Counted from the first letter of the stretch, positions 7,520-20,622 are shown. The stretch is 49,182 bases of DNA from Azonexus sp. (GCA_031260295.1 JAIRKE010000046.1:1-49182), one strand, 5' to 3'. Translations and numbers: made by a program. The notes: generated from the sequence alone by a model not told the origin.

Positions 7520-7657
7520 GGTCAGGTCGGCTACATCAAGGTTCGCCATCGCGGCTTGGTGAAGAACATCGGGCAGATCATGACGCTGTTTGCACCGGCC
7601 AACCCCTGGCCGACGCTCAAGCCGATATTGCCCTTGCCAAGCGAGGTATGCCCGTGA
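7520..7657 (+). pseudogene. IS5-family transposase C-terminal scrap
   Basis: About 45 codons read GQVGYIKVRHRGLVKNIGQ and continue to MTLFAPANPW before a TGA. This matches the very end of IS5-group transposases (consensus like FGYVKVRYRGLAKN..Q...LFALANLW), with substitutions such as APANPW for ALANLW that suggest decay. There is no start codon, no upstream transposase and no recognised terminal repeat. It is a different subgroup from the remnant at 2028-2270. The rest of 7420-7804 shows no gene. Confidence 0.65.
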
Positions 7658-7804
7658 GGAATTGCACGGAACCCGATCAAAAAATCACCAATTTCCGCTG
7701 CTACCCATTCGGCAGACAAGCCGTAAATGCTTGCCGGCCGCGCCGTGCAGCGTGCCGTGCACGGACAGGTCGCCACCACGCCTCGTTCGCGCCAACTTAC
7801 CGGT

Positions 7805-8224
7805 TCAGGCAGACCGCAACCGGTACCACAAGGTGTAGATCCAGCAGGCGGCACAGAATCCGGTCAGCAGGTCGAGCGACGCGAAGATCAGGATCGCCGT
7901 GGCCGGGATCATGCCGATTTCCGAACCCAGCAGCCAGCTCGCCGCCATCACCACACCGAGGATGCAGGCCACCTTGTCGGCGAACATCTTGGAACCGGCG
8001 TTCTGCATCCTGCCCAGGCCAAGCTTGCCGGTGATGCCGGAGAACAGCCGGTAGGACAAACAGTAGTACGGCGAGACAAAGCCGCGCAGGAAGCCGCCAA
8101 TCACCAGCAGCAGCGATACCCAGCGGTAGGGCGTAAATAGATACAGGGCGGCGATGGTGAGGTTCATCGCCGATTGCAGGCGATAGGCATTGCTACAGAC
8201 TTGGGGAATATCGAAACGCAGCAT
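7805..8224 (-). CDS. DUF4395 family membrane protein
   Basis: 139 residues from the ATG at 8224 (GGATG six bases upstream; a TTG at 8236 is also possible). It begins with LRFDIPQVCSNAYRLQ, has about four hydrophobic segments and ends with the family's GFCAACWIYTLWYRL, like the Cys-rich last helix of DUF4395 proteins. The family is often found next to thioredoxin-like genes and may relate to membrane redox chemistry; there is no such neighbour here. It precedes a REP-like repeat and the clpB terminator. Confidence 0.75.
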   Translation of the reverse strand: MLRFDIPQVCSNAYRLQSAMNLTIAALYLFTPYRWVSLLLVIGGFLRGFVSPYYCLSYRLFSGITGKLGLGRMQNAGSKMFADKVACILGVVMAASWLLGSEIGMIPATAILIFASLDLLTGFCAACWIYTLWYRLRSA

Positions 8225-8295
8225 GGTGACATCCAAATTAGTAAATCATTAACTTCTAATGTTACAACAATACGGCAACGACGGCAACCGGCAAT

Positions 8296-8328
8296 GAGTC
8301 GCACCGGGTTGAAACCTGGGGTTGCCGC
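8296..8328. repeat. REP-like palindrome, copy 2
   Basis: GAGTCGCACCGGGTTGAAAC continuing to CTGGGGTTGCCGCC resembles copy 1 (7109-7139) in flanks (GAGTC, TTGC) and in loop (TGAA), with an imperfect stem CCGGGT/ACCTGG. Confidence 0.5.
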
Positions 8329-8335
8329 CTAGCTG

Positions 8336-8361
8336 AAAAGGGCGCCGCAGTGGCGCCCTTT
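8336..8361 (-). terminator. Terminator of clpB
   Basis: AAAGGGCGCC, GCAGT, GGCGCCCTTT (8337-8361) forms a perfect 10-base stem. It lies just beyond the clpB stop, with TTTTC following on the minus strand. Confidence 0.8.
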
Positions 8362-8375
8362 CCTTTTTGCCCGCC

Positions 8376-10961
<2,586 letters not shown>

Positions 10962-10999
10962 GGATGGGATTCCTTCGCTGGAAAAATTTAATGTCCGAT

Positions 11000-11028
11000 A
11001 GATGCGGATGGCGGGCGCGGATTTCAAC
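11000..11028 (-). promoter_or_regulatory. Heat-shock (sigma32) promoter of clpB
   Basis: On the minus strand GTTGAAA (11028-11022), 14 bases, then CCGCATCT (11007-11000). This fits the sigma32 consensus CTTGAAA / CCCCATNT with one mismatch in each box and proper spacing, 39 bases before the clpB start. Confidence 0.75.
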
Positions 11029-11072
11029 CGCTACTCTAACCGCTCTGCAATGCGGGATGGACATCCGCCCAA

Positions 11073-11096
11073 ATTTGTCATACAGTTAAGACAAAT
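11073..11096. promoter_or_regulatory. Inverted-repeat operator before the toxin-antitoxin pair
   Basis: ATTTGTC (11073-11079), ten bases, GACAAAT (11090-11096): a perfect 7-base inverted repeat ending 16 bases before the antitoxin start. Ribbon-helix-helix antitoxins usually repress their own operon through such sites. Confidence 0.55.
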
Positions 11097-11112
11097 CTTG
11101 GAGAAGGCTGCC

Positions 11113-11436
11113 ATGCCCATTACCGCTACCCCCACGGATGTTCGCATCAATGCCCGCCTGACTGGCGCTGACGCGGCGCGGTTTCAGGAATTGCTTGCCA
11201 GCAGCGGCGTTTCGGCCTCCGAATTGCTGCGCGCCGCGTTGCGCGAATATCACCGTGCGCACACCCGCAGCAAGCCCAGGCCGCTTGATCTGCTAGCCGG
11301 TTATATCGGCGCGGGCGAAGGGCCGCAGGATTTGTCGGCCAACACCAAGTCCTATCTGACCGAGGCGCTGGAACGCAAAATGCCGCTGGCGGCGCATGAA
11401 GAAAATCCCCCGCCCTATTCCCCGCCGACGCCATGA
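11113..11436 (+). CDS. Ribbon-helix-helix antitoxin-like protein (VapB-type)
   Basis: 107 residues, ATG behind GGAGAAGG. Residues 6-45 read like a CopG/Arc ribbon-helix-helix: TDVRINARLTGADAARFQEL, then SSGVSASELLRAALREYH. The C-terminal half is polar, ending in a Pro-rich tail, and would wrap the toxin. The stop overlaps the start of the PIN-domain gene by ATGA, the usual toxin-antitoxin arrangement, and a palindrome sits in the promoter region. The exact antitoxin subgroup is not certain. Confidence 0.75.
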   Translation: MPITATPTDVRINARLTGADAARFQELLASSGVSASELLRAALREYHRAHTRSKPRPLDLLAGYIGAGEGPQDLSANTKSYLTEALERKMPLAAHEENPPPYSPPTP

Positions 11437-11852
11437 TCCTGGCCGATAGCGGATTCTGGATCGCGCTCGGCAACCGGCGCGATCACTATCATTCAGCCGC
11501 CCGCGCCGCCGCCGAACGCTGGTCGGACGAAGGCTTCGTCAGCACCTTGCCGGTGCTGACCGAGGTGACGCACCTGCTGACGGCGCGGGTAGGCATCCGG
11601 CAGGCGCTGGATTTCATGGATGCCATCGCGCAAGGCGCGTGCGAAGTGCCGCCGCCGCCCGAGAACGCGCTGGCGCACGCCGCCGCCTTGATGCGTCAGT
11701 ACCGCGACCTGCCCATGGATCTGGCCGACGCCTCATTGGTCATCCTGGCCGAGCAACTGGGCGAAGGCCGCATTCTTTCCACCGATATGCGCGACTTCAG
11801 CGGCTACCGCTGGAAAAACACGCGGCCCTTCAGCAATCTGTTGCTGCCGTAG
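11433..11852 (+). CDS. PIN-domain toxin-like ribonuclease (VapC-type)
   Basis: 139 residues, normal for VapC. The four acidic residues expected of the PIN active site are present: Asp5 (LADSGFWIAL), Glu44 (LTEVTHLL), Asp99 (MDLADASLV) and Asp118 (STDMRDF); they bind Mg2+ for RNA cleavage. VapC toxins cut tRNA or rRNA and are neutralised by the partner antitoxin encoded just upstream with a 4-base overlap. It resembles the free-standing 'type II toxin-antitoxin VapC/PIN' branch; the RNA target is unknown. Confidence 0.85.
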   Translation: MILADSGFWIALGNRRDHYHSAARAAAERWSDEGFVSTLPVLTEVTHLLTARVGIRQALDFMDAIAQGACEVPPPPENALAHAAALMRQYRDLPMDLADASLVILAEQLGEGRILSTDMRDFSGYRWKNTRPFSNLLLP

Positions 11853-11872
11853 AATTTGGACCGGCGAAGGCC

Positions 11873-11966
11873 GGGAGAGGGCCAGCAGCGTATCCATGCC
11901 ACCGCCGCTAGACTCGGGCACCCGGCCCTCTCCCCCAGCCCCTCTCCCGCTACGGGCGAGGGGGGC
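11873..11966. repeat. Nested GC-rich inverted repeats between convergent genes
   Basis: GGGAGAGGGCC (11873-11883) pairs perfectly with GGCCCTCTCCC (11924-11934), and CCCCTCTCCCG-CTA-CGGGCGAGGGG follows at 11939-11962. Text of the form CCCTCTCCC...CCCCTCTCCC is a common dispersed intergenic element in Proteobacteria. It may stop transcription from both sides. Confidence 0.55.
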
Positions 11967-11988
11967 AAAGCGCGTGGACGCGGAAGTG

Positions 11989-12016
11989 TGTCTACATTTG
12001 AATCAAAACTGCTCTA
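11989..12016 (-). repeat. TAGAGC repeat, copy at the yejF 3' end
   Basis: On the minus strand it begins TAGAGCAGTTTTGATTCA (12016 downward). It agrees at about 24 of 28 positions with the unit at 34857-34884. The last eight codons and the stop of the transporter ATPase lie inside it. Confidence 0.6.
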
Positions 12017-13995
12017 GCCTCTAGCCTCGCCCAATGGCAGGCAACGCGATGCGTTGGCGAGGCCGCCGTCGTTTCCGGGTAGGTCTGCCGGCACAAATCC
12101 GTGGCTTTGGGACAACGCGGATGGAAATGGCAACCGGCCGGTGGCTTGGCCGGCGATGGCGTTTCCCCGGCCAGGCGGATGCGCTGCCCGCCTTCTCCCA
12201 GGCGCGGTACCGGTACCGCCGACAGCAATGCCTGGGTGTAGGGATGCAAGGGGGCGCCCAGCACCTCCTCGGCGCTGCCCTGCTCGACGATGCGGCCGAG
12301 ATACATGACCGCCACCTCGTGCGCCAAATATTCGACCACCGCGAAATTGTGCGTGATGAACAGGTAGGCAACACCCAGCTCGGCTTGCAGGGTTTTCAGC
12401 AGATTGAGGATTTGCGCCTGCACCGAGACATCGAGCGCCGAGGTCGGTTCGTCGCAGATCAGCAGTTGCGGCTGCACGGCCAGCGCCCGGGCGATAGCGA
12501 CGCGCTGGCGCTGGCCGCCGGAAAACTCGTGCGGGAAGCGCTCTGCCGCTTCCGCCGGCAGGCCAACCTGCTGCAACAGCGCAGCCACCGCCGCGGCCTG
12601 TGCTGCCGAAGCCGTCGCCAGCCCGAGCGCGGCCATGCCCTCGGCGATGATCTCACCGACACGCAGGCGCGGATTGAGCGAGGCAAACGGATCCTGAAAC
12701 ACCATCTGCATCTGCCGCCGGGCGGCACGTAGACGCCGGCCGCTCAGCCCAACCAATTCGCTGCCGGCCAGCACAACACTGCCGGCGCTCGGCGGAATCA
12801 ATTGCAGCAAAGCCTTGCCGACCGTTGTTTTGCCGCAGCCCGATTCGCCAACCAAGGCCAACGTGCGGCCCGGCGCGATGGCCAGCGAAACCCCGTCGAC
12901 CGCCCGCACATGACCCACCGTGTGCTGCAAGATGCCCTTGCGGATCGGGAAATGCACTTTCAATTCGGCTACTTTCAGGAAGGCGGCACCGTCGCCTTCC
13001 ACCGCGACTGCTGCCGGCTCCGCCACCGCCGTAGCGGCCGCAGTTCCCTGCCAGTGGCAGCGCACCTGATGTCCGTCGGCCACCGGACGCCAGTCCGGCG
13101 ACTGCTCGCGGCAGATCGCCATCACCTGCGGGCAACGGTCGGCAAAACGGCAACCGGCCGGCATCGCCGCCAGCGACGGCACCTGGCCGGGAATGGTGAC
13201 CAGTTTGCGGCCACGCCTTGAGACTTCCGGCAACGCGGCGAACAGTGCCTGAGTGTACGGATGGCGGGGCGCGCCAAAGAAATCCTCGCGCCCGGCCACT
13301 TCGACCAGTTCGCCGGCATACATCACGCCGATACGGTGCGCCATGCGGGCAACTACGCCGAGATCGTGGGTGATCAGCAGCATGCCCATGCCGCGCTCGG
13401 CCTGCAGGCCGACCAGCAGGTCGAGAATCTGTGCCTGCACGGTAACGTCGAGCGCGGTGGTCGGCTCATCGGCAATCAACAGCTCCGGCTCGCCGGCCAG
13501 GGCAATAGAGATCATCACCCGCTGCTTCATGCCGCCCGAGAGCTGGAAGGGGTATTCGTCGAGACGCCGCTCCGGATCGGCGATGCCGACCTGGCGCAGC
13601 AATTCCAACATGCGCAGGCGGGCCGGCTCGCCGGTCAGTGCACGGTGGCGTTCGAGCACCTCGCCAATCTGGCGGCCGACGGTCAACACCGGGTTCAGGC
13701 TGGTCGCCGGCTCCTGAAAGATCATCGCCATCCGCCCACCGCGCCAGGCGCGCATAGCGGCTTCCGGTAGCGCCAGCAGCTCCTCGTCGGCGAAATGTAC
13801 CGAGCCGCCGAGCACCCGCCCGGCGGCCGGCAGCAAGCGCAGAATGCCTTGCGCCGTCACCGACTTGCCGCAACCCGATTCACCGAGCAAAGCAAAAGTT
13901 TCGCCACGGGCAATGGCGAAGGAAATGCCATCCACTGCCGCCAAGGTTTTCCGGCCGGCGATGAAGCCGAGGCGCAGGTCTTTTACGTCCAGCAT
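11992..13995 (-). CDS. yejF: Peptide ABC transporter ATPase, two fused ATP-binding domains (YejF-type)
   Basis: 667 residues. The ATG at 13995 overlaps the permease stop (TGATG). Two complete ABC ATPases in tandem: the first has Walker A GESGCGKS (38-45) and signature LSGGMKQRV; the second has GESGCGKT and FSGGQRQRVAIARAL. Each half ends in a Cys-containing oligopeptide-transporter extension (CRFADRCPQ and CHFHPRCPK), so it equals DppD plus DppF in one chain. It is longer than E. coli YejF (529), mainly because of those extensions. It energises uptake of peptides through the two permeases encoded upstream. The last residues (AVLIQM) come from an inserted repeat, so the native C-terminus has been altered. 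Confidence 0.93.
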   Translation of the reverse strand: MLDVKDLRLGFIAGRKTLAAVDGISFAIARGETFALLGESGCGKSVTAQGILRLLPAAGRVLGGSVHFADEELLALPEAAMRAWRGGRMAMIFQEPATSLNPVLTVGRQIGEVLERHRALTGEPARLRMLELLRQVGIADPERRLDEYPFQLSGGMKQRVMISIALAGEPELLIADEPTTALDVTVQAQILDLLVGLQAERGMGMLLITHDLGVVARMAHRIGVMYAGELVEVAGREDFFGAPRHPYTQALFAALPEVSRRGRKLVTIPGQVPSLAAMPAGCRFADRCPQVMAICREQSPDWRPVADGHQVRCHWQGTAAATAVAEPAAVAVEGDGAAFLKVAELKVHFPIRKGILQHTVGHVRAVDGVSLAIAPGRTLALVGESGCGKTTVGKALLQLIPPSAGSVVLAGSELVGLSGRRLRAARRQMQMVFQDPFASLNPRLRVGEIIAEGMAALGLATASAAQAAAVAALLQQVGLPAEAAERFPHEFSGGQRQRVAIARALAVQPQLLICDEPTSALDVSVQAQILNLLKTLQAELGVAYLFITHNFAVVEYLAHEVAVMYLGRIVEQGSAEEVLGAPLHPYTQALLSAVPVPRLGEGGQRIRLAGETPSPAKPPAGCHFHPRCPKATDLCRQTYPETTAASPTHRVACHWARLEARAVLIQM

Positions 13996-15416
13996 CAGGC
14001 AACCCTCGGATCGAATGCGTCGCGCACTGCGTCGGCAAACAGGTTGGCGGCCAGCACCAGCAGGAACATCGCCGCGAAGGCGGCGGCCAGCGACCACCAG
14101 ACGACTGGCTCGCGACCCAGCTCCATGCGCGCATTGTTGATCATCGTACCGAAGCTGGTCATGCTCGGATCGACGCCGACGCCGACATAGGACAGCACGG
14201 CCTCGGCCAGTACCAGGCTGGAAAAATCCATGACCAGCGAGATGATCACGATATGCATCAGGTTGGGCAGGATGTGGCGCAGGATGATCCGCCACGAGGA
14301 AACCCCGAAGGCTTGCGCCGCCTGGATGTATTCCAGCTCGCGCAGCTTCAGTGTTTCGCCGCGCAGCAGCCGGCACAGGCTGGTCCAACTCATGATGCCG
14401 AGGATGAAGCACAGCGCCAAGAGGCGCAGGTCGGCACGCTCGGCAGCAGTAGCGAACCATTGTGGATGGGTGTCGATGACCACTTGCATCATCAGCACCG
14501 CGGCGGCGATCAGCAGCACACTGGGAATCGAGTTGAGCACGGTATAGAGGTACTGGATCAGGTCGTCGACCCAGCCGCGGAAGTAGCCGGCAACGATGCC
14601 CAGCAACACGGCCAGCGGCAGCATCACCAGCGTCGTCACCAAGCCGATGATCAGCGCCGTGCGCACGCTTTTCAAAATTTGGTAGAGCACATCCTGCCCG
14701 ACCTTGTCGGTACCGAAGACGTGGTACTGGCCAGCCAGCGCGAACAGCGGCAGGGCCACCAGCAGGATCACGGCCAGCGTTGCCAGCACCGCGTTCCAAG
14801 CGAAAGCCGTCTCGCCGCGCCAGATGCGCCGCCAGCCACCAACCCACGCACCGCCAGTCTGCCAACCGCCAACCGCCAGCGCCGCCGCGCCGGCCAGCGC
14901 CAGCCAGCCGAGCATCGCCAGCGCGCCGACGCGCAAGGCGGTCAAGCCGGCGTCGGCAAAAACCGCGTCCTCGCGTTCGCCGAGATGGCTGCCACCGTAC
15001 TTCAAGCGTGGAAATTCGCGCACCGTGCCGAGGCCCGGCACCTCCAGCGTTTCCATCGCATACAGCCGGGTGGCAAAAGGCGCCGAGTAGGTTTTCTCGT
15101 TTTTCGTACGCAACGGTATCGCCAGCAGATCGAGCAGCGACAGCACCTCGACTGCGTACTGCCGCTCCTGCCCCCGCTCTTGCCTTGACTCGCTCTCCAG
15201 CGCCGGACGATAGTGCAGCGAATCGAGCAGACCGACCCCGATGAAGGCGAGCAGCACGATTGCCGCCGCCATGCCGATCCGGTTGGCGCTGACCCGCCGC
15301 CAGGCGGCAAGCAGCGGCGGGCTCCTGGCGATCAGCACGCCGACGCCGATACCAGCCGCCAGCAGCAGCCAGACCAGCACATCGGACCAGAGGATGACGA
15401 TCTGAAAATCCCTCAT
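13995..15416 (-). CDS. yejE: Peptide ABC transporter permease (YejE-type)
   Basis: 473 residues. N-terminal transmembrane helices (about 10-75) are followed by an extracytoplasmic region (about 75-170) and the binding-protein-dependent permease domain, with GTDKVGQDVLYQILKSVRTA and the EAA-like loop (YIQAAQAFGVSSWRIILRHI) that docks on the ATPase. The length exceeds E. coli YejE (341). Start ATG overlaps the upstream yejB stop (ATGA), the stop overlaps the yejF start. With YejB it forms the membrane channel of a type I importer for peptides; in enterobacteria the system also takes up microcin C. Confidence 0.9.
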   Translation of the reverse strand: MRDFQIVILWSDVLVWLLLAAGIGVGVLIARSPPLLAAWRRVSANRIGMAAAIVLLAFIGVGLLDSLHYRPALESESRQERGQERQYAVEVLSLLDLLAIPLRTKNEKTYSAPFATRLYAMETLEVPGLGTVREFPRLKYGGSHLGEREDAVFADAGLTALRVGALAMLGWLALAGAAALAVGGWQTGGAWVGGWRRIWRGETAFAWNAVLATLAVILLVALPLFALAGQYHVFGTDKVGQDVLYQILKSVRTALIIGLVTTLVMLPLAVLLGIVAGYFRGWVDDLIQYLYTVLNSIPSVLLIAAAVLMMQVVIDTHPQWFATAAERADLRLLALCFILGIMSWTSLCRLLRGETLKLRELEYIQAAQAFGVSSWRIILRHILPNLMHIVIISLVMDFSSLVLAEAVLSYVGVGVDPSMTSFGTMINNARMELGREPVVWWSLAAAFAAMFLLVLAANLFADAVRDAFDPRVA

Positions 15417-16390
15417 TGGAAACGAATCCGCGGATCGACCAGGGTGTAGGAAATATCGGTCAGGATCAGGCCGACGATGTACAGCACCGAGCCGATGAAG
15501 ACCATCGAGCGGACCACGGCAAAGTCCTGGGCGTTGATCGCGTCGATGGTATAGCTGCCCAGGCCGGGAATGCCGAAGAAAGATTCGGTCAGCAGCGAAC
15601 CCATGAACAGCGTCGGAATGACGACGACGACGCCGGTCAGGATCGGGATCAGCGCGTTGCGCAGAATGTGGCGGAAGAACACCACGGTTTCCGGTAGCCC
15701 CTTGGCGCGGGCGGTACGCACGTAGTCCTTGGAGACCTCCTCAAGGAAGATCGTCCGGTACCAGCGGGTCGAGGCGCCGATGCCGGCGACGACGCCGATC
15801 GCCACCGGCAGGACCAGGAAGCGCCAGGCGTCCAGCCCGTCGCCGAAGCCGGAAATGGGCACCAGCCGCCACACCTTGCTGAACAGGTACTGGCCGCCGA
15901 TGATATAGAACAGACCGGACACCGACATTGCCGCGACGCACAATACAACGCCCCAGACATCGAAGGCCGTCGCCCGGAAGAAAGCCAGCGTCAGCGCGAA
16001 GCTGATGGCGACGAACAGGCCGAGCACGAAGGTCGGCAAAGCAATGGCCAGTGACGGCCCCATGCGCGTGGCGATCTCGCGGGCGATATCGCGGCCATCC
16101 TCGGCGCGGCCGAAATCGCCGACAAACATGCGCGCCGATTTCTGGAAAAAAATGGTGTCGGTCAGCGCCGCCACCCCGCCGGCGGCGGCATTGACGAACA
16201 GCGGCCTGTCGTAACCACGCTCCGTCTTCCACTGCGCGATCGCCTCCGGCGTCACCCGCTTGACTCCGAGCTGCATGCGCGCCATGTCGTCCGGCGTGTT
16301 GACGATGAAGAACAGGGCGAACGTGATCAAATTAACGCCGATCAGGATCGGGATGGCGTACAGCAGGCGGCGAACGATGTAAGCGAGCAT
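15413..16390 (-). CDS. yejB: Peptide ABC transporter permease (YejB-type)
   Basis: 325 residues from the ATG at 16390, giving a first membrane helix MLAYIVRRLLYAIPILIGVN typical of DppB/OppB/YejB permeases. The EAA loop is DYVRTARAKGLPETVVFFRH and the end is ISYTLVDPRIRFQ, both typical. It is the first gene of the yejBEF operon. No substrate-binding protein gene (yejA) lies next to it: upstream there is only tRNA-Ser and the divergent mltF. The binding protein must be encoded elsewhere. Confidence 0.9.
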   Translation of the reverse strand: MLAYIVRRLLYAIPILIGVNLITFALFFIVNTPDDMARMQLGVKRVTPEAIAQWKTERGYDRPLFVNAAAGGVAALTDTIFFQKSARMFVGDFGRAEDGRDIAREIATRMGPSLAIALPTFVLGLFVAISFALTLAFFRATAFDVWGVVLCVAAMSVSGLFYIIGGQYLFSKVWRLVPISGFGDGLDAWRFLVLPVAIGVVAGIGASTRWYRTIFLEEVSKDYVRTARAKGLPETVVFFRHILRNALIPILTGVVVVIPTLFMGSLLTESFFGIPGLGSYTIDAINAQDFAVVRSMVFIGSVLYIVGLILTDISYTLVDPRIRFQ

Positions 16391-16556
16391 GGGCCGGATT
16401 ATGCCAAGAGCCGGCGCGGAATGAGCAAGATCGTAGCCATCCGTGACCGACCCATTGTTCTCCATCGGCTGTTCCCAGCCTAGTCCCGCACGCGTTATCA
16501 GGGTACAGTGAGCCTCCCGCCTGCCGGCGGAACGGTGACGGACGGAAAGAAGGCAA

Positions 16557-16580
16557 CAAAAAAGCACCCCTTGGGGTGCC
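16557..16580 (-). terminator. Terminator of tRNA-Ser
   Basis: On the minus strand GCACCCC-AA-GGGGTGC is followed by six T residues (16563-16558). It begins 15 bases after the tRNA 3' end. Confidence 0.9.
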
Positions 16581-16594
16581 TGTTTGTGGTCGCT

Positions 16595-16682
<88 letters not shown>

Positions 16683-16709
16683 GAAGCGGGCGAGATAATA
16701 GCACGACCG

Positions 16710-18128
16710 ATGTTCCTGACAACCAGACTCCTACTTCTAAGCACCTTTTTTTTGCTCGCCGCCTGCGGCGACTGGCGTTCGGCGCCCCTGCCCTTCCCAA
16801 CACCGGCGCAGCATGATCTGGTCGTGCTCGTCCGGCCTGGGCCGCTGACCCACGATGGCGATGAAGGCTCGGTGGTCGGCCGGCTGGAGCGCGACCTGGC
16901 CGAGGCCTTCGCCAAGGAACTGGGCGTTGGCGTGCGCTACGAGATCGTCGCTCGGGCTGGGCTCGACAAGGCCATCGCCGATGGCCGCTACCACCTCGCC
17001 GCCGCTTGGCTGTCGCCTTTGCCCGAACAAGGCATCGCGGCGACGCCGCCATTGTTCATGACGCGCGACGTACTGGCCCAGCACGAGGCTTCGCTACCGC
17101 TGACCCAACCCGAGCAATTGACCGGCAAGACCGTGCACGTCATGGCCAGTTCCCGCCAGGCGGCTACTCTGCGGCAACTGGCGGCGAGCATTCCCGACAT
17201 CACCGTCGTCGAGGTTTACCAGGACACCATTCTCGAACTCCTCGAACGCCTCGGCGAACGCAAGGTCGAGTACGTGGTCATGGATGGCCAACTGGCAGAT
17301 ATGGCCAACCAGTACGTGCCCAGCCTGCGTACCTCGCTGCGCCTGAGCGAGGAACAGCCCATCGTCTGGCTGCTCGGACCGCACCCCAACAGCGAACTGG
17401 CAGCCCGCGCCAATGCCTTCGTCGAGCGCATCCACAGCGACGGCACGCTGGCCCGGCTGGTGGAACGCTATTTCGGCCATGTCCGCCGGTTGAGGCAGAC
17501 GGACATCACCAAGTTCCTGGGTCAGATCGAAACGACCCTGCCCAAGCTGCTCGGCTACTTCCTGGCAGCGGAAGCCGTCAGCGGCCTCGACTGGCGCCTG
17601 ATCGCCGCCGTCGCCTACCAGGAATCGCACTGGGATCCGAACGCCACCAGCTACACCAATGTCCGCGGCATCATGATGCTGACCGAGGAAACCGCCGACC
17701 GCCTCGGCGTCGGCAACCGCCTCGACGCGGGCGAAAGCATCCTGGCTGGTGCCCGCTACATCAATATCCTGCGTGACATGTTGCCGGACGAGGTCAAGGA
17801 ACCGGACCGAACCTGGCTGGCGCTGGCCGCCTACAACATTGGTCCCGGCCACATGAACGGCGCCCGTACCTTCGCCAAGCAACTCGAAGCCGACCCCAAC
17901 GCCTGGTACGACATGAAACGCATCCTGCCGCTGCTGGCCAAGCCGGACTACTACAAGCGCCTCAAGGCCGGCCGAGCGCGCGGCGGTGAAGCGGTGATCC
18001 TGGTCGAGAACATCCGCAGCTATTACGACATCCTGAGCCGCAACAAGACCGTGCCAATGGCAGCCAAACAGCCGTTCAGCGAGATGTCCGGGATGTCGGG
18101 GACGTCCGCCAACAGACCGAGGCTGTAA
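16710..18128 (+). CDS. mltF: Membrane-bound lytic murein transglycosylase F
   Basis: 472 residues. A lipoprotein signal peptide ends in the lipobox LLAAC, making Cys19 the lipidated residue, so it is anchored to the outer membrane. Residues about 38-260 form a periplasmic solute-binding (SBP_bac_3-like) domain; residues about 285-430 are the SLT domain with catalytic Glu305 in AYQESHWDPNATS followed by GIMMLTEETADRLGV. Known role: cuts the MurNAc-GlcNAc bond of peptidoglycan to form 1,6-anhydro ends during wall turnover. Length and order match E. coli MltF (about 518, slightly longer). It is divergent from tRNA-Ser. Confidence 0.96.
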   Translation: MFLTTRLLLLSTFFLLAACGDWRSAPLPFPTPAQHDLVVLVRPGPLTHDGDEGSVVGRLERDLAEAFAKELGVGVRYEIVARAGLDKAIADGRYHLAAAWLSPLPEQGIAATPPLFMTRDVLAQHEASLPLTQPEQLTGKTVHVMASSRQAATLRQLAASIPDITVVEVYQDTILELLERLGERKVEYVVMDGQLADMANQYVPSLRTSLRLSEEQPIVWLLGPHPNSELAARANAFVERIHSDGTLARLVERYFGHVRRLRQTDITKFLGQIETTLPKLLGYFLAAEAVSGLDWRLIAAVAYQESHWDPNATSYTNVRGIMMLTEETADRLGVGNRLDAGESILAGARYINILRDMLPDEVKEPDRTWLALAAYNIGPGHMNGARTFAKQLEADPNAWYDMKRILPLLAKPDYYKRLKAGRARGGEAVILVENIRSYYDILSRNKTVPMAAKQPFSEMSGMSGTSANRPRL

Positions 18129-18221
18129 CCGGGTCTCGCAACCCTTGCCCACTCGCCAAGCCTGCGAAAACTTGGCAGGGCGGCAACCCCATCCCTACCT
18201 AAACCCTTGAAAGGAAGTGCT

Positions 18222-18707
18222 TCAAGGCAAATCGTGCTCGGGTAACGATTGCATCAGTTTCGCCAGATACGCTGCCGCGCCCGCGTCGCCTTCGGCAGGG
18301 GCCCAAGGAGCTTTTTCGTTGGCGGCGAGCGGGCAGTAAGGGCCGGCTTTGGCTTCGAGGAATACCGTATCGGGGGCGAGAGCGAAGACGGTGTGCCATG
18401 TTCCGTATGGCAAATCTACCCCCAGCATCGCGCCGTTGGCGCTGAGTTTGGCGGCGTCGATGATCGCGCCGGCATCGTCGAATATGACAAGGGCCAGCGT
18501 GCCGCACAGTACCACCATCGTCTCGCTTTTGTCGGGGTCGAGATGGCGGTGCGGCATGACGTAGGAGCCTGGCTCGATGGCGTTGAGCAAACGCTGGCCG
18601 GGCTGGTCGTCGCTGGTGTGGAAGTTGCGGTTCTTGCGCCGACGCGGGCTAGCCTTGGCTTCGGCGCACACATCGTCGAGCAGCGCGGCGTTGATGTAGC
18701 GGATCAT
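18222..18707 (-). CDS. WbuC-family cupin metalloprotein
   Basis: 161 residues, ATG 18707, only two bases after the serS stop, so the pair is very likely one transcript. The N-terminal region (RKNRNFHTSDDQPGQRLLNA) and the cupin motif MPHRHLDPDKSETMVVLCG with a second-motif His (GTWHTVFAL) match the WbuC family; His-x-His, Glu and His would bind a metal. WbuC is best known from O-antigen gene clusters but its reaction is not firmly established. Here the neighbours are unrelated to polysaccharide synthesis. Confidence 0.85.
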   Translation of the reverse strand: MIRYINAALLDDVCAEAKASPRRRKNRNFHTSDDQPGQRLLNAIEPGSYVMPHRHLDPDKSETMVVLCGTLALVIFDDAGAIIDAAKLSANGAMLGVDLPYGTWHTVFALAPDTVFLEAKAGPYCPLAANEKAPWAPAEGDAGAAAYLAKLMQSLPEHDLP

Positions 18708-18709
18708 GG

Positions 18710-20622
<1,913 letters not shown>

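Noticed and set aside
14253..15188. 311-codon plus-strand frame opposite the YejE-like gene
   Set aside because: Gln/His/Arg-rich shadow of a well-supported permease gene.
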